A DNA stretch of 64,000 bases from Streptococcus sp. LQJ-218 (GCF_003428885.1 NZ_QQRU01000006.1:62001-126000); one strand, 5' to 3'; positions 17,623-28,917 are shown, numbered from the stretch's first letter. Numbers and translations are program-made. The notes: generated by a model from the letters alone, not told the origin.

Positions 17623-17651
17623 ATCTTACCACCTTTTTCATCACCTGTCAA
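17623..17651 (-). promoter_or_regulatory. Sigma-A promoter of the TrpXYZ-like operon
   Basis: The minus strand has consensus TTGACA (17651-17646), a 17-base spacer and TAAGAT (17628-17623), with an A/T-rich stretch upstream that could act as an UP element. Transcription should start near 17616, giving a leader of about 390 bases. Confidence 0.85.
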
Positions 17652-17714
17652 GAATATTTCAGAATTTTTTAAAATTTTTCGAAAATTCTTTCAAAGTTTT
17701 TCAAATCAGTCCAA

Positions 17715-17764
17715 CAAAAAAGGTTTATAATTTCCATAAAAGTTGACATGGAAATTATAAAACC
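17715..17764 (-). terminator. Terminator of the ami operon
   Basis: A long stem (GGTTTTATAATTTCCAT pairing with ATGGAAATTATAAACC) is followed by TTTTTT on the minus strand, just past the amiF stop. Confidence 0.92.
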
Positions 17765-17768
17765 ATTA

Positions 17769-18695
17769 TTAGTTTAATCCTTGTTGGTAACGTGCCAATT
17801 CGGCTTGGTTAGCCCAAACATAGTGACCTGGACGAATTTCAACCATAGAAGGTTTATCAGTCTCATAGTCGTGTTGACTTGGGTCATAAACCTTCAGGAC
17901 CTTCTTTCGTTCCAATATTGGATCTGGAATTGGTACCGCAGAAAGCAAGGCCTGAGTATATGGATGAATTGGATTGTTAAACAATTCTTCTGTTTCTGCA
18001 ACCTCTACAATAACACCCTTGTAAATAACCGCGATACGATCTGAAATAAAACGAACAACCGACAAGTCATGGGCGATAAAGAGATAGGTCAAACCAAGTT
18101 CTTTTTGGAATTTTTTGAGCAAGTTCAAGATTTGGGCACGTACAGAAACGTCCAAGGCTGAAATAGGCTCATCCGCAATAACAAAGTCTGGTTGCATGAC
18201 TAAGGCACGGGCAATACCGATACGTTGACGTTGACCACCTGAGAATTCATGAGGGTAACGAGTCAAGTGCTCAGCAAGCAGACCTACTTCACGGATAATA
18301 TTTTGAACTTTCTCCTTACGTTCTTCTTCATCCTTAAATAAATGGTGATTGTAAAGACCTTCAGAAATAATATAATTGACAGTCGCACGCTCATTCAAAC
18401 TTGCGGCAGGATCTTGGAAAATCATCTGGATACGACGAATTAATTCCGCAGCTTGTTCACGCGACTTCTTACCATTAATCTTTTGACCATCAAAAATGAT
18501 ATCACCATTACTCGTATCATTTAACCCAATAATCGCACGACCAATAGTTGTTTTCCCACTACCTGACTCACCTACAAGCGAGAAAGTTTCTCCCTTGTTG
18601 ATAAAGAAGTTAGCATTTTTAACCGCGACAAACTTCTTACTTCCTTCACCGAAGGAAATTTCTAAATCTTTGATTTCTACTAATTTTTCAGACAT
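17769..18695 (-). CDS. amiF: Oligopeptide ABC transporter ATP-binding protein AmiF
   Basis: This is a 308-residue OppF-type ATPase with Walker [17 protein letters not shown], signature [15 protein letters not shown], Walker [14 protein letters not shown] and an oligopeptide-transporter C-terminal domain ([16 protein letters not shown]). With AmiE it powers oligopeptide import through AmiC/AmiD. The ATG at 18695 is preceded by AGGAGGAAGGAA; upstream in-frame codons lie inside amiE and are not needed. It is the last gene of amiACDEF and is followed by a strong terminator. Confidence 0.95.
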   Translation of the reverse strand: MSEKLVEIKDLEISFGEGSKKFVAVKNANFFINKGETFSLVGESGSGKTTIGRAIIGLNDTSNGDIIFDGQKINGKKSREQAAELIRRIQMIFQDPAASLNERATVNYIISEGLYNHHLFKDEEERKEKVQNIIREVGLLAEHLTRYPHEFSGGQRQRIGIARALVMQPDFVIADEPISALDVSVRAQILNLLKKFQKELGLTYLFIAHDLSVVRFISDRIAVIYKGVIVEVAETEELFNNPIHPYTQALLSAVPIPDPILERKKVLKVYDPSQHDYETDKPSMVEIRPGHYVWANQAELARYQQGLN

Positions 18696-18705
18696 TTCCT
18701 TCCTC

Positions 18706-19773
18706 CTAGTCTGCCAGATGGGCAAATCCCATTTTTTCACGGATTTTATCGTGGAGATTTGCAATCACAGCTGGTTTTTCTACTTTTGGAGCATCCTCAT
18801 GAAGAAGCCAAGTTTTAGCCCAATGCGTCTCTGATACTGAGAATTGAGGGGCTTTTTGTTCGAAGTCAATCTGCATTGCATAGTCAGAACGCAAGGCAAA
18901 AGCATCCCCTTTCAGGTCAGTATAAAGTGACGGAGGTGTTCCTGGGATTGAGTAAAGATCCCCTTTATCATCAGCAAGCTGAGGCAAGCTAGACAAGAGA
19001 CTCCATGTATATGGATGGCGAGGGTCATAGAAGACTTCCTCAACAGTTCCATACTCAACGATTTCTCCTGCATACATAACTGCTACCTTATCCGCAATAC
19101 TTGCTACCACACCAAGGTCGTGGGTGATAAAGATGGTTGTGAAATTGTACTCATTTTGCAAGGACTTCAGCAAATCAATAATCTGAGCTTGAATGGTTAC
19201 ATCAAGGGCAGTCGTTGGCTCATCGCAGATCAAGACATCTGGTCGGCAGGCAAGGGCAATCGCAATAACGATACGTTGACGCATTCCTCCAGAATATTGG
19301 AAGGGGTATTCATCAAAACGTCTACCTGCGTCTGGAATCCCAACCTTATTCATATAGTCAATGGCCAATTCTTTTGCTTCTTTGGCTGTTTTTCCTTGGT
19401 GTTTTACAATAACTTCTGTAATCTGACTACCAATTGTTTTAATTGGGTCCAAACTAGTCATTGGGTCCTGGAAGATAGTCGCAATCTTAGCACCACGAAT
19501 TTGTTCCCAATCCTTGTGAGAAGACAAGACAGTCAAATCTTGACCACGGTAGTCAATACTTCCTTGGGAAATGCGACCATTTTCTTCAAGCATACCTGTG
19601 AAGGTCTTTGTCAAAACAGATTTACCTGATCCTGACTCCCCTACCAAGGCTAACACTTCCCCTTCAACTAGTTCAAGGGAAACGCCACGAATGGCTGTCA
19701 AGACTTTGTCACGAACGTCAAATTCCACGACAATATCGCGAGCAGTCAAAATTACATTTTTTTCTTTTGTCAT
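18706..19773 (-). CDS. amiE: Oligopeptide ABC transporter ATP-binding protein AmiE
   Basis: This is a 355-residue OppD-type ATPase. Walker A is [16 protein letters not shown], the signature is [16 protein letters not shown], Walker B is [14 protein letters not shown] and the C-terminal oligopeptide domain contains [13 protein letters not shown]. It pairs with AmiF on the cytoplasmic face of the AmiCD channel. It ends 10 bases before the amiF start and begins 8 bases after amiD. Confidence 0.96.
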   Translation of the reverse strand: MTKEKNVILTARDIVVEFDVRDKVLTAIRGVSLELVEGEVLALVGESGSGKSVLTKTFTGMLEENGRISQGSIDYRGQDLTVLSSHKDWEQIRGAKIATIFQDPMTSLDPIKTIGSQITEVIVKHQGKTAKEAKELAIDYMNKVGIPDAGRRFDEYPFQYSGGMRQRIVIAIALACRPDVLICDEPTTALDVTIQAQIIDLLKSLQNEYNFTTIFITHDLGVVASIADKVAVMYAGEIVEYGTVEEVFYDPRHPYTWSLLSSLPQLADDKGDLYSIPGTPPSLYTDLKGDAFALRSDYAMQIDFEQKAPQFSVSETHWAKTWLLHEDAPKVEKPAVIANLHDKIREKMGFAHLAD

Positions 19774-19781
19774 TTCTACTC

Positions 19782-20708
19782 CTATCTATGTGTACGTGGA
19801 TCACTAGCATCCGCTAAGTTTTGACCAACTACGAAAAGGGACAAGGATACCAAGACAAGGGTTGTCAATGGAATCCAGAACAAGTAAGCATTGGTTGTTA
19901 CATTTTGTGAATAATCCGAAATCAAACGACCCAAACTTGGTACCGTAATTGGTAGCCCAAGACCAAAGAAAGATAGAAAGGCTTCGTATGAGATAAAGCT
20001 TGGAAGCATTTGAGTCATCGTTGTCACAATAACAGATACCAATTGCGGCATGATATTTTTAGCAACAATCTTCAAGGTCGGTGTTCCCAAAGTACGTGAA
20101 GCCAAGTTGTACTCCAAGTCACGATAGCGCAAGATTTGCACACGAATCATGAAGGCTATCCCAATCCAAGTCGTTACACTCATGGCAAAAATCAGGTTCC
20201 AGAACCCAGCTCCGATTGAGTAAGTCAAGACAATGACAATCAAAAGAGATGGGATATTTGAGATGACGTTGTAAACTTCCATCATCACACGGTCGACTGA
20301 TTTTGAAATTCCCCAAATACCACCGACAAAGACACCGATAACCAAGTTAATCATTGTCGCAATCACAGAAATGAGGATAGAGTTACGCGCTCCGAACCAA
20401 ACACCGTCAAAGAGCGATTTACCATTACTGTCGGTACCGAACCAATGCTCAGCATTTGGCTTGATATAACGAGCACTAAAGTCGTTTACCTTGCTGACAT
20501 CATTGAAATCAAACTTAGAAAACATTGGGTAGATGAAACTCATCAAAATGATAGCTATCAAGATCCCCAACATGACTACAGTTGATTTTTTCTTCATAAA
20601 TTGTCTAAACACTGATCTCCAGTATGAATAGGCTGGAGCATCAATGGTCTCAGAGGCAAAATCGTCACGTTTTACGAACTGAAATTTTTCTTTATCGATT
20701 GTAGACAT
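19782..20708 (-). CDS. amiD: Oligopeptide ABC transporter permease AmiD
   Basis: This is a 308-residue OppC-type permease. After a cytoplasmic N-terminus come TM1 ([20 protein letters not shown]), a large extracytoplasmic loop ([18 protein letters not shown]) and the BPD_transp_1 domain with the EAA-like loop [16 protein letters not shown]. It forms the channel with AmiC. The ATG and the amiC stop overlap at 20708. Confidence 0.96.
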   Translation of the reverse strand: MSTIDKEKFQFVKRDDFASETIDAPAYSYWRSVFRQFMKKKSTVVMLGILIAIILMSFIYPMFSKFDFNDVSKVNDFSARYIKPNAEHWFGTDSNGKSLFDGVWFGARNSILISVIATMINLVIGVFVGGIWGISKSVDRVMMEVYNVISNIPSLLIVIVLTYSIGAGFWNLIFAMSVTTWIGIAFMIRVQILRYRDLEYNLASRTLGTPTLKIVAKNIMPQLVSVIVTTMTQMLPSFISYEAFLSFFGLGLPITVPSLGRLISDYSQNVTTNAYLFWIPLTTLVLVSLSLFVVGQNLADASDPRTHR

Positions 20709-22204
20709 TATTTGCCTCCTTTCTCAGTCAATTTAATACGTGGGTCAATAATTGTCATCCAAATATCTCCCAAAAGAAGTGAGAAGATAGAAATACATGT
20801 AAAGATGAAAACAAGACCAACGACCATAGAATTATTAGATGCTTTTACAGAGTCAATCAACATTTTACCCATACCTGGGAAGGCGAAGACTGTTTCAGTA
20901 AGGGTTGCACCACCAATAACCCCGATAACCGCACCCGGAATTCCTGAAACCAACGGAACCATAGCATTTTTAAATATGTGTTTGTTTGAAATTTCTTTTT
21001 CAGACAAACCTTTGGCACGAGCAAAACGAACAAAGTCATGTGATTGTAAGTCAATCATGTAACGACGAATCCAAATAGCTGTACCAGGAGCACCCAACAA
21101 ACCAAGGATAACTGCTGGTAAAACATACGAACGCCAATCTCCAGCACCCAAGATAGGGAATGAATCTGGCAAGCCGATTGAAGAACCAGCTAAACGGATA
21201 ATATAAACCAAGGCAATGGTTGGAAGAGCCATCAAGAAGGTCAAAACACCTGTTGAGAAGCTATCAATCCACGTGTTCTTGAAGCGAGCCATGGCTGAAC
21301 CAAGCGGTACAGCAATCGCATAAGAAATTACCAAACCAATCAATCCCACGACTGCAGAACTAACAATCATGGAAGGATATTGGTAGTTGCTTTCCGTAGC
21401 TGTATAAGGATCATCTTTTCCGTAGTTGGCTACCTCACGAGAGTCAGCCTGACTAGGTGATTTGTAGGTTCTTGAGTAAATATTTACAGAAGAAGTTTTC
21501 TTACCTGTTGGGAACTGAACTTGAGATGTTTTTGTTTGTCCTTGTCCCTGAGTAATAACCTGTAAAACTGGGCTATTAGCATAGGTTGGATAAGAGTCAC
21601 CTAAATTAATGTTCACAAAGTTTTGATGCACAAATGGGAACTGACTGTTGAAGTACAAGAGATATTTGTGTTTGGTTCCTGAACCGACCAAGGACCATCC
21701 GATAGCTGGATCATTTTCGAAACGAAGGTAACGTTTCAAGTCTGGGTTTTCAGGGTCTTTGATTTTATTTGTATGGTCAATATCAATCAAGTTAGCATAA
21801 AATTTGAAAACACGTTCGAAAATTGGGATTTCACGAGTAGCGTAGAATTGCCCACTTTCAGTAAATTCTCCCAAGGTCCAACCATGACCGATCTGTTTGA
21901 TGTATTTTTCGTAGATAGCCTTGTTGGTATCATTGGCTTCAACGGTTACAGAAGCATCCATCTGACTAGCTTTTTCTTGCAACTCTTTGGTATCGTAGTA
22001 CTCGATATAGCCCATACGCTCATAAACAGTATTTTCATAGTTATCACGTTTATCAGCAGTTGTCGCAATTTTGTTATAGTTGGTATCCTGTTTGAAAATC
22101 AATTTTCGAGGAACCATTGTATAGATAATCGTGTAAGTCAAGGTTGTTACTAAGAAGATAGAAACCAATGACCGTAAAACACGCATAAAAATATATTTTT
22201 TCAT
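20708..22204 (-). CDS. amiC: Oligopeptide ABC transporter permease AmiC
   Basis: This is a 498-residue OppB-type permease, longer than most OppB because of a roughly 200-residue external domain between TM1 ([19 protein letters not shown]) and TM2, as in pneumococcal AmiC. The C-terminal half holds the permease core ([21 protein letters not shown] loop; [23 protein letters not shown]). It is separated from amiA by 66 bases carrying a hairpin that may reduce downstream expression relative to the binding protein. Confidence 0.96.
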   Translation of the reverse strand: MKKYIFMRVLRSLVSIFLVTTLTYTIIYTMVPRKLIFKQDTNYNKIATTADKRDNYENTVYERMGYIEYYDTKELQEKASQMDASVTVEANDTNKAIYEKYIKQIGHGWTLGEFTESGQFYATREIPIFERVFKFYANLIDIDHTNKIKDPENPDLKRYLRFENDPAIGWSLVGSGTKHKYLLYFNSQFPFVHQNFVNINLGDSYPTYANSPVLQVITQGQGQTKTSQVQFPTGKKTSSVNIYSRTYKSPSQADSREVANYGKDDPYTATESNYQYPSMIVSSAVVGLIGLVISYAIAVPLGSAMARFKNTWIDSFSTGVLTFLMALPTIALVYIIRLAGSSIGLPDSFPILGAGDWRSYVLPAVILGLLGAPGTAIWIRRYMIDLQSHDFVRFARAKGLSEKEISNKHIFKNAMVPLVSGIPGAVIGVIGGATLTETVFAFPGMGKMLIDSVKASNNSMVVGLVFIFTCISIFSLLLGDIWMTIIDPRIKLTEKGGK

Positions 22205-22228
22205 ATCATTTCTTTTAAAAATCCCAAA

Positions 22229-22258
22229 AGAACCTTCTCCTCATGGAGAGAAAGTTCT
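22229..22258 (-). terminator. Partial terminator/processing hairpin between amiA and amiC
   Basis: AGAACTTTCTCTCC pairs imperfectly with GGAGAAGGTTCT, followed by TTTT on the minus strand. The weak T-run suggests attenuation or mRNA stabilisation of amiA rather than full termination. Confidence 0.6.
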
Positions 22259-22270
22259 ATTGAAAATTAT

Positions 22271-24259
22271 TTACTTCACATGACTTGCCAATTCTTTTTG
22301 AGCTTTCTCGTTTGATTCAGTCTTTTCTTTCAACCATTTTTCACGAGCTTTTTCATACTCTTCTTTGGTGATTGCTTTTTCACCAACTTCAGTGTACTTC
22401 AAGTATCCTGAAGTTTCACCTTTAAGGCCGGCTACAGAATATGAAGAGCTAAATGGTAGAACTTTTGAAACATATGAAACAGCCGTTTCTTTAGGCCCTG
22501 CCATTACTGGAATTGTCAAAGCGTTGTCAGTCAACCAAGCTTGTGCTACTGCGTATTTTTCATAACGTTTTTGAACATCTTGGTTTTCACTGTTTGCGTC
22601 ATCAAGTAATTTTCCATAATCAGCTAAAGCAAGTTTGCCCACTACTGATGCATCTGTATTTTGGTCAATACCAAGGTAAAGACGAGTACTTCCTCCCTTA
22701 AGGACGAACTGATCCAAGAAAGTAGAAGGATCTTGATAGTCAGGGTTCCATCCTAGCAAGGTATGGATATCCCAGTCTTGCTCTTTAGCTGTTGGAGCGC
22801 TAAATGAAATTGGTAAAGCTTCTGCTTGAGTCATTTGTTGTAAGTCTACAACAACATTATCTGAACCCAATACTTTTTCAATTGATTGTTTCAATGATTG
22901 AACACGGTTTACAACCGCTGTTGATTCTTGGATAACCAAAGCATCCAAGTGAATTGGAAATTCAACACCCTCAGCTTGTAGGCTTGATTTAGCTTTAGCA
23001 AAGACTTCTTTAGCTTTTTCTTCATTGTAAAGTCCATTTTGAGAATCTGCTAGAGACACGTTTGACCAAGTAGAAGAATTTGTCTTAGCCAAGCTTTCTT
23101 GTACCAACTCACCAAATGTTTTCTTACCAACTTGAAGATTATAAGGTGCAAACGTATTGCGGATGGCTACTGCGGCTCCATCAGTACCATTTGTTTGAGC
23201 AGAATAAGAATTACGATCGACTGCAAAGTTCAAGGCTTGACGGAATTCCTTGTTTAGCAATGCTTTCTGAGTAGATGTCTTTTGAGCATCACTTGTTTTG
23301 GCAGTGTGGTTATAGGTTGTACGACCATAATTCAAGCTGACAGTTGCAACACCCGCACCTGGTTCGTTAAAGTAAATATTATCTTTGAAGTCAGCTGCAT
23401 ATTTTTCATATGTAGAACTTGTAGGGAAGATACGAGCCTTGCTATATTGACCATCAGAAAAACCTTTAGCAATCACATCCTGGTCCTTACCATCCCAGAA
23501 AGTGAACTTAACGTTCTCAATTTTTACATTTTCTTTGTCCCAGTAAGCGTCATTTTTAGCCATCTCGATAGATGATTTTGGAGTTACAGCCTTCAAGACA
23601 AATGGACCGTTATAAAGAATAGAGTTAGCATCTGTTGGGGCACCAAAACCTTCCCCTTTTGAAGTTAAGAACTCTTCATTAACTGGCATCAAAACACCAC
23701 TAGTTGTCTTGTCATTCCAGAAAGTTTCTGGCTGGTTCAAGGTATATTCTAGTGTTTGGTCATCAAGTGCTTTTACACCAACGGTTGAAAAATCGCTTGT
23801 TTCACCCTTGATGTAGCTTTCTAATCCCTTAATAGAAGAGCTAACAATTGAAAGTCCTTTTGATTTTCCATCTACAGCATGTTTCAAACCAGTAACGAAG
23901 TCTTTAGCAGTTACAGGAGCGTATTCTTCTCCCTCTGCTGTCACCCATTTAGCATCCTGACGGATTTTATAGGTATAAGTCAAACCATCTTTTGAAACTG
24001 TCCATGATTCAGCGATAGAAGGAACCAGATTACCATATTTATCGTTAGCCAACAAACCATCTACAGCATTCGTTGTGATAAAAGATGTTGAATCGATATT
24101 GCTAACGATATAATCCAAAGTTTCTGGGTCTGTTTGATAAACATATTGGTAATCTTTTGCTAGTTTAGCATTATTTGAACTAGTGTTTGAACACGCAGCT
24201 AGAACTCCTGACGCTAATAAGGTAGCCCCCGCTACAGCAAGCACTTGACTTTTTTTCAT
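22271..24259 (-). CDS. amiA: Oligopeptide-binding lipoprotein AmiA
   Basis: This is a 662-residue OppA-family lipoprotein. The signal peptide ends with lipobox GVLAAC (Cys about 22), followed by the SBP_bac_5 fold (YVYQTDPETLDYIVSN; IAESWTVSKDGLTYTYKIR). It binds oligopeptides outside the cell and delivers them to AmiCDEF, which also serves nutrition and peptide signalling in the Mitis group. It is the first ami gene, with an extended -10 promoter at 24297. A paralogue without its own permease lies at 53570-55534. Confidence 0.96.
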   Translation of the reverse strand: MKKSQVLAVAGATLLASGVLAACSNTSSNNAKLAKDYQYVYQTDPETLDYIVSNIDSTSFITTNAVDGLLANDKYGNLVPSIAESWTVSKDGLTYTYKIRQDAKWVTAEGEEYAPVTAKDFVTGLKHAVDGKSKGLSIVSSSIKGLESYIKGETSDFSTVGVKALDDQTLEYTLNQPETFWNDKTTSGVLMPVNEEFLTSKGEGFGAPTDANSILYNGPFVLKAVTPKSSIEMAKNDAYWDKENVKIENVKFTFWDGKDQDVIAKGFSDGQYSKARIFPTSSTYEKYAADFKDNIYFNEPGAGVATVSLNYGRTTYNHTAKTSDAQKTSTQKALLNKEFRQALNFAVDRNSYSAQTNGTDGAAVAIRNTFAPYNLQVGKKTFGELVQESLAKTNSSTWSNVSLADSQNGLYNEEKAKEVFAKAKSSLQAEGVEFPIHLDALVIQESTAVVNRVQSLKQSIEKVLGSDNVVVDLQQMTQAEALPISFSAPTAKEQDWDIHTLLGWNPDYQDPSTFLDQFVLKGGSTRLYLGIDQNTDASVVGKLALADYGKLLDDANSENQDVQKRYEKYAVAQAWLTDNALTIPVMAGPKETAVSYVSKVLPFSSSYSVAGLKGETSGYLKYTEVGEKAITKEEYEKAREKWLKEKTESNEKAQKELASHVK

Positions 24260-24296
24260 TTATTTACTCCTCTTTATAAAGTATAGGTTATCATCA

Positions 24297-24325
24297 ATTA
24301 TATCATAGATTTCAAGAAAAGTAAA
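24297..24325 (-). promoter_or_regulatory. Promoter of the ami operon
   Basis: The minus strand shows TTTACT, 17 bases and an extended -10 TGATATAAT (TATAAT at 24302-24297), about 40 bases before amiA. Confidence 0.7.
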
Positions 24326-24376
24326 CGAATTTTCAGAATATTTAGGCTTATTGATACAAAAAATCTGAAAAAGCTA

Positions 24377-24405
24377 TTGACTGAAAATCATTTTCAAGGT
24401 ATAAT
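24377..24405 (+). promoter_or_regulatory. Promoter of tRNA-Cys
   Basis: TTGACT, a 17-base spacer and a perfect TATAAT end 12 bases before the tRNA; it is divergent from the ami promoter. Confidence 0.9.
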
Positions 24406-24417
24406 AATAAACGTTAA

Positions 24418-24488
24418 GGCGGTATAGCCAAGTGGTAAGGCACGGCTCTGCAAAAGCTTGATCGTCGGTTCAAATCCGTCTACCGCCT
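24418..24488 (+). tRNA. tRNA-Cys (GCA)
   Basis: This 71-base cloverleaf has acceptor arms GGCGGTA/TACCGCC, D-arm AGCCAAGTGGTAAGGC, anticodon GCA at 24450-24452 in loop CTGCAAA, and T-arm GTCGGTTCAAATCCGTC. The discriminator base is T and no CCA is encoded. It is a single-gene unit between its own promoter and terminator. Confidence 0.95.
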
Positions 24489-24522
24489 TATTTTACCTAG
24501 TTTATAGGAATTCAACGAAAAG

Positions 24523-24548
24523 AAAGCTCTAGTTTACGGGCTTTTTGT
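24523..24548 (+). terminator. Terminator of tRNA-Cys
   Basis: AAAGCTC, an 8-base loop and GGGCTTTTTG form a 7-bp stem with a T-run 35 bases after the tRNA. The following 140 bases hold nothing else recognisable. Confidence 0.75.
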
Positions 24549-24692
24549 TTTTCTTCCGATAAATAAAAACTTTGGTGAATGAATTGGGACAGACTTTTTC
24601 CCAGAATACGATTTCTATATGAAGGTAACTAAAATAAGCTCTAGTTTCTCGTATTCGTTGTTATAAAGTCCTTAAAGAACTTTTGAAGCTGA

Positions 24693-24729
24693 AAAAGACT
24701 TTTGTCACGCATGGTGACAAAAGTCTTTT
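24693..24729. terminator. Terminator of the CNNM/CBS gene
   Basis: AAAGACTTTTGTCAC and GTGACAAAAGTCTTT form a stem of about 16 bp around GCATG, flanked by A- and T-runs. It probably works on both strands. Confidence 0.9.
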
Positions 24730-24731
24730 GT

Positions 24732-26063
24732 TTACTCTGTTTCTTCTTCTAATTCAATTTCTGTAATTTGAACCTTGACTTTAGTCACACGCCCATTTTT
24801 AACTTTATCATTGATTAATGTAATGTGTTTGTTTGCACTTTCCAATTCATAGCTAAGTTTCTCAGTCGTTGGAATAGTTCCAACTCCTGTCAAATAATAA
24901 CCAGCGATGGTATCAACGTCATCACTTTCCAGTTCAACATTAAAGTAGTCATTAAAGTCATTGAGATTCATGGTACCTTGAACGATGTAGGTATTCTCAC
25001 CAATAGTATGAACATAAACTTCAGCACGGTCGGTTTCGTCGTCAATCTCTCCGACAATCTCCTCTAAGAGGTCTTCTAAGGTCACCAAACCAGCCATCCC
25101 ACCGTATTCATCTAGCAAAATTGCCATTTGTCTTTGGGTATTGCGCAATTCTTTTAACAAGTCATCCACAAAAATAGTTTCAGGAACAAAAAGTGGATCT
25201 TGTAAAATTTTTTTCCATACGATGTTATCAAAACCATCTACAAAGGCTGCCTGGAGAAGACTCTTGGTGTGAACCAAACCAATGACATTGTCCTTGTCAC
25301 CATCATAAACAGGAATACGAGAAAAGTTCTGTTTCAAGATACTTTGGATAATGGTTTGACTATCATCCTGAATATCTACCATAAAGGCATCCGTTCGAGG
25401 AACCATGACTTCTCTGGCCATTAATTCGTCCAGTGAAAAGATTCCCTGTAACATCTCAATTTCATCAGCATCTAGGGTTTCCTCACTATTGGTCAACATA
25501 TAGGCAATTTCATCACGGGTCATTTTTTCGTCCACATCATCGAATGACATAGGTGTCAAATGGCTTAAGAAATTGGTTGAAGCAGACAAAAACCAAACAA
25601 AGGGACTCACTAGTTTTCCTAACCCAATGATAATCGGTGCTGTTCGAATCGCCAAGGCATCCTTTAGGTTAAGAGCGATTCTCTTAGGATACAATTCCCC
25701 AAAAACGATGGAAATATAAGTCAAAAATGCTAAAGATAGGAAACTTGCGACAGCATTAGCTGTTTCGCCATTTCCAAGCCAAGATGCAATCATACGTCCT
25801 AGAGTATCAGCTAAACTTGCCCCTGATAAGATCGTAATCAGGGTAATTCCTACTTGAATGGTTGATAAAAAATGGTTAGGATTTTCTAGTACTTTCTGCA
25901 GACGGATATAGCGTCTATCTCCCTCTTCTGCCTTTTGTTCAACTCGCGAACGGTTAAGAGAAACCATAGCCATTTCTGTGGCTGAGAAAAAAGCATTTAA
26001 CACTGTCAAGATAAACAATAAAACAAATTGTAGCAACAAATTCTGACTACTTGGGTCTTCCAT
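24732..26063 (-). CDS. CNNM/CorC-family membrane protein with CBS pair ('hemolysin' family)
   Basis: This 443-residue protein has a DUF21/CNNM transmembrane domain (residues about 1-190; FVLLFILTVLNAFFSATEMAMVSLNRSR), a CBS pair (about 200-330; REVMVPRTDAFMVD, FSRIPVYDGDKDNVIGLVH, MAILLDEYGGMAGLVTLEDLL) and a C-terminal CorC_HlyC domain (NDFNDYFNVELESDDVDTIA). Related proteins are magnesium exporters; the 'hemolysin' label is historical. A BOX repeat and an AT-rich promoter (TGATATAAT about 26100) lie upstream. Confidence 0.9.
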   Translation of the reverse strand: MEDPSSQNLLLQFVLLFILTVLNAFFSATEMAMVSLNRSRVEQKAEEGDRRYIRLQKVLENPNHFLSTIQVGITLITILSGASLADTLGRMIASWLGNGETANAVASFLSLAFLTYISIVFGELYPKRIALNLKDALAIRTAPIIIGLGKLVSPFVWFLSASTNFLSHLTPMSFDDVDEKMTRDEIAYMLTNSEETLDADEIEMLQGIFSLDELMAREVMVPRTDAFMVDIQDDSQTIIQSILKQNFSRIPVYDGDKDNVIGLVHTKSLLQAAFVDGFDNIVWKKILQDPLFVPETIFVDDLLKELRNTQRQMAILLDEYGGMAGLVTLEDLLEEIVGEIDDETDRAEVYVHTIGENTYIVQGTMNLNDFNDYFNVELESDDVDTIAGYYLTGVGTIPTTEKLSYELESANKHITLINDKVKNGRVTKVKVQITEIELEEETE

Positions 26064-26137
26064 AGTTCTTCTCCTAAAATAGTATCTTATCCTTTATTAT
26101 ATCACAAAATATAGTCCAGTACATATTATTTTTTCTC

Positions 26138-26250
26138 ATACTCTTCGAAAATCTCTTTAAACCACGTCAGCTTTATCTGCAACCTCAAAGCTGTGCTTTG
26201 AGCAACCTGCGGCTAACTTCCTAGTTTGCACTTTGATTTTCAATGAGTAT
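26138..26250. repeat. BOX repeat (copy 3)
   Basis: It runs from ATACTCTTCGAAAATCTC to TTTTCAATGAGTAT, in the opposite orientation to copies 1, 2, 4, 5 and 6, and has the CAACCTCAAAGCTGTGCTTTGAG core variant. It lies between the promoter of the CNNM gene and the endA terminator. Confidence 0.9.
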
Positions 26251-26281
26251 TAGTGTCTATTGTAGCCCTACTTAAACTAGT

Positions 26282-26324
26282 AAAAACAACTCCTATATCC
26301 ACAAGTGATATAGGAGTTGTTTTT
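26282..26324. terminator. Bidirectional-type terminator after endA
   Basis: A stem of about 18 bp (AACAACTCCTATATC with GATATAGGAGTTGTT) is flanked by A- and T-runs, six bases past the endA stop. Confidence 0.92.
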
Positions 26325-26329
26325 GTATT

Positions 26330-27373
<1,044 letters not shown>

Positions 27374-27387
<14 letters not shown>

Positions 27388-28657
27388 CACTTACCTCAAT
27401 CCGCTGAATCTTAGCACCTAACTGTGCTAACTTCTCATGGAATCGGTAGTAACCTCTATCCAAGTGAATCAATTTACCGACCACAGTTTCTCCCTGTGCT
27501 ACCAAACCTGTCAAAATCAAAGCTGCGCTGGCACGAAGGTCAGTTGAAAGAACTTCTGCTCCCTGGAGAGGCTGTCCACCAACAATACGAGCTGTATCAC
27601 GGATAATCTCAGAATGCAAGCCCATGCGGCGCATTTCTTCTAGATGTTGGAAACGATTCTCGAAAACTGTCTCCACCATAGTTGATTCCCCTTTTGCAAC
27701 GGTCATCAAGGCTGTAAATTGAGCCTGCATATCTGTTGGAAATCCTGGGTGGGGCAAGGTTTTCACATGGACGGCTTTTAGATTTTCTAGTTGAGAGCGA
27801 ACTCGAATCCCTTCAGTCTCCTCTGTCACTTCCACTCCCATTTCAAGCAATTTGGCAATCAAGGGACGGTTGTGCTCCCAGACAGCGTCTTTAATCAAGA
27901 CATCACCACCAGTCATGGCAGCAGCTACCATAAAGGTTCCTGCTTCGATACGGTCTTGGACTACATTGTGAGTCGTACCATGAAGTTTCTCAACACCGGT
28001 AATGGTAATAGTCTCTGTACCAGCACCCTTAACCTTAGCTCCCATTTCATTGAGAAGAATGGCTAGGTCAACAATCTCAGGCTCACGCGCAGCATTCTCA
28101 ATCACTGTCACACCATCAGCCAGAGTCGCCGCCATCATTAAGTTTTGTGTAGCACCAACACTTGGGAAATCCATATATATAAGAGCGCCTTGCAAGCGGT
28201 CAGCCTTGGCTTCGATATAACCAGCTGTCTGGCTAATCTTAGCTCCCATAGCTTCTAGACCTTTCAAATGCAGATCAATAGGACGGCTACCAATCGTACA
28301 ACCGCCTGGCATGGATACCTTAGCATGACCTACACGAGCAAGGATTGGCCCCAAGACAACGATGGATGCACGCATCTTGCTGACATACTTATAAGGAGCT
28401 TCCTCAGTGATATCGCCAGTCGCGTCCACCTCAACAAGATGAGCTTCTTCATTAAAATCCACCTTGGCATTCAAACCACGAACCACCTGATTCATAGTGA
28501 AAACATCTGACAAGATAGGAACGTTCTGCAAAACAGTCTTTCCTTCACTTGCTAGAATAGTCGCTGCTAACAAGGGCAAGACTGCATTCTTTGCCCCCTC
28601 GATCGTAACACTTCCTACCAGACGATTATCGCCACCTTGAACCACAATTTTTTCCAT
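27374..28657 (-). CDS. murA: UDP-GlcNAc 1-carboxyvinyltransferase
   Basis: This 427-residue enzyme performs the first committed step of peptidoglycan synthesis, transferring enolpyruvyl from PEP to UDP-GlcNAc. Motifs: substrate-binding Lys-Asn in [14 protein letters not shown], catalytic Cys in [14 protein letters not shown] (the fosfomycin target), and [12 protein letters not shown]. Streptococci carry two MurA paralogues; which one this is cannot be settled from the window alone. It is in an operon with the DUF1146 gene upstream and epuA-endA downstream. Confidence 0.95.
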
Positions 28658-28680
28658 ACTTATTTCCTTTACTCTTGATT

Positions 28681-28911
28681 TTATAATAGTCCTCTAAGTG
28701 CTTCTTGCCACAACTGATACAGGCTGATAAAGAAAGAACTCATGATGTAGCCCATTACAATGCTGAAAAAGGCTACTAGTAAACGAACTTTTCCTGTATT
28801 CTCAGTTGTCACTTTTAAAACCTTTTCCCATCTAACAAGATCCTTTAAAAGGTAAAAACTCACATAAATAAAGAGTATATGACTGCTTAGAGTGAATAAT
28901 AATTGAACCAT
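28681..28911 (-). CDS. DUF1146-family small membrane protein
   Basis: This is a 76-residue protein with two hydrophobic helices ([19 protein letters not shown] and [20 protein letters not shown]). Its size, two-helix layout and position before murA match DUF1146 (YwzB-like), of unknown function. I start it at the ATG at 28911; the frame continues upstream only to a TTG. There is no ribosome site. Instead an extended -10 (TGGTATAAT) ends six bases before the ATG, so translation is probably from a leaderless mRNA. Confidence 0.75.
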   Translation of the reverse strand: MVQLLFTLSSHILFIYVSFYLLKDLVRWEKVLKVTTENTGKVRLLVAFFSIVMGYIMSSFFISLYQLWQEALRGLL

Positions 28912-28917
28912 TTGACT

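Noticed and set aside
19015-19629. A 204-codon plus-strand frame inside amiE
   Set aside because: It is fully antisense to a well-supported ATPase gene, with no recognisable motif and no promoter or ribosome site.
24650-24670. Competence (ComX) box-like TATTCGTT near the tRNA-Cys region
   Set aside because: It differs from the TACGAATA/TATTCGTA consensus and no gene starts appropriately downstream.
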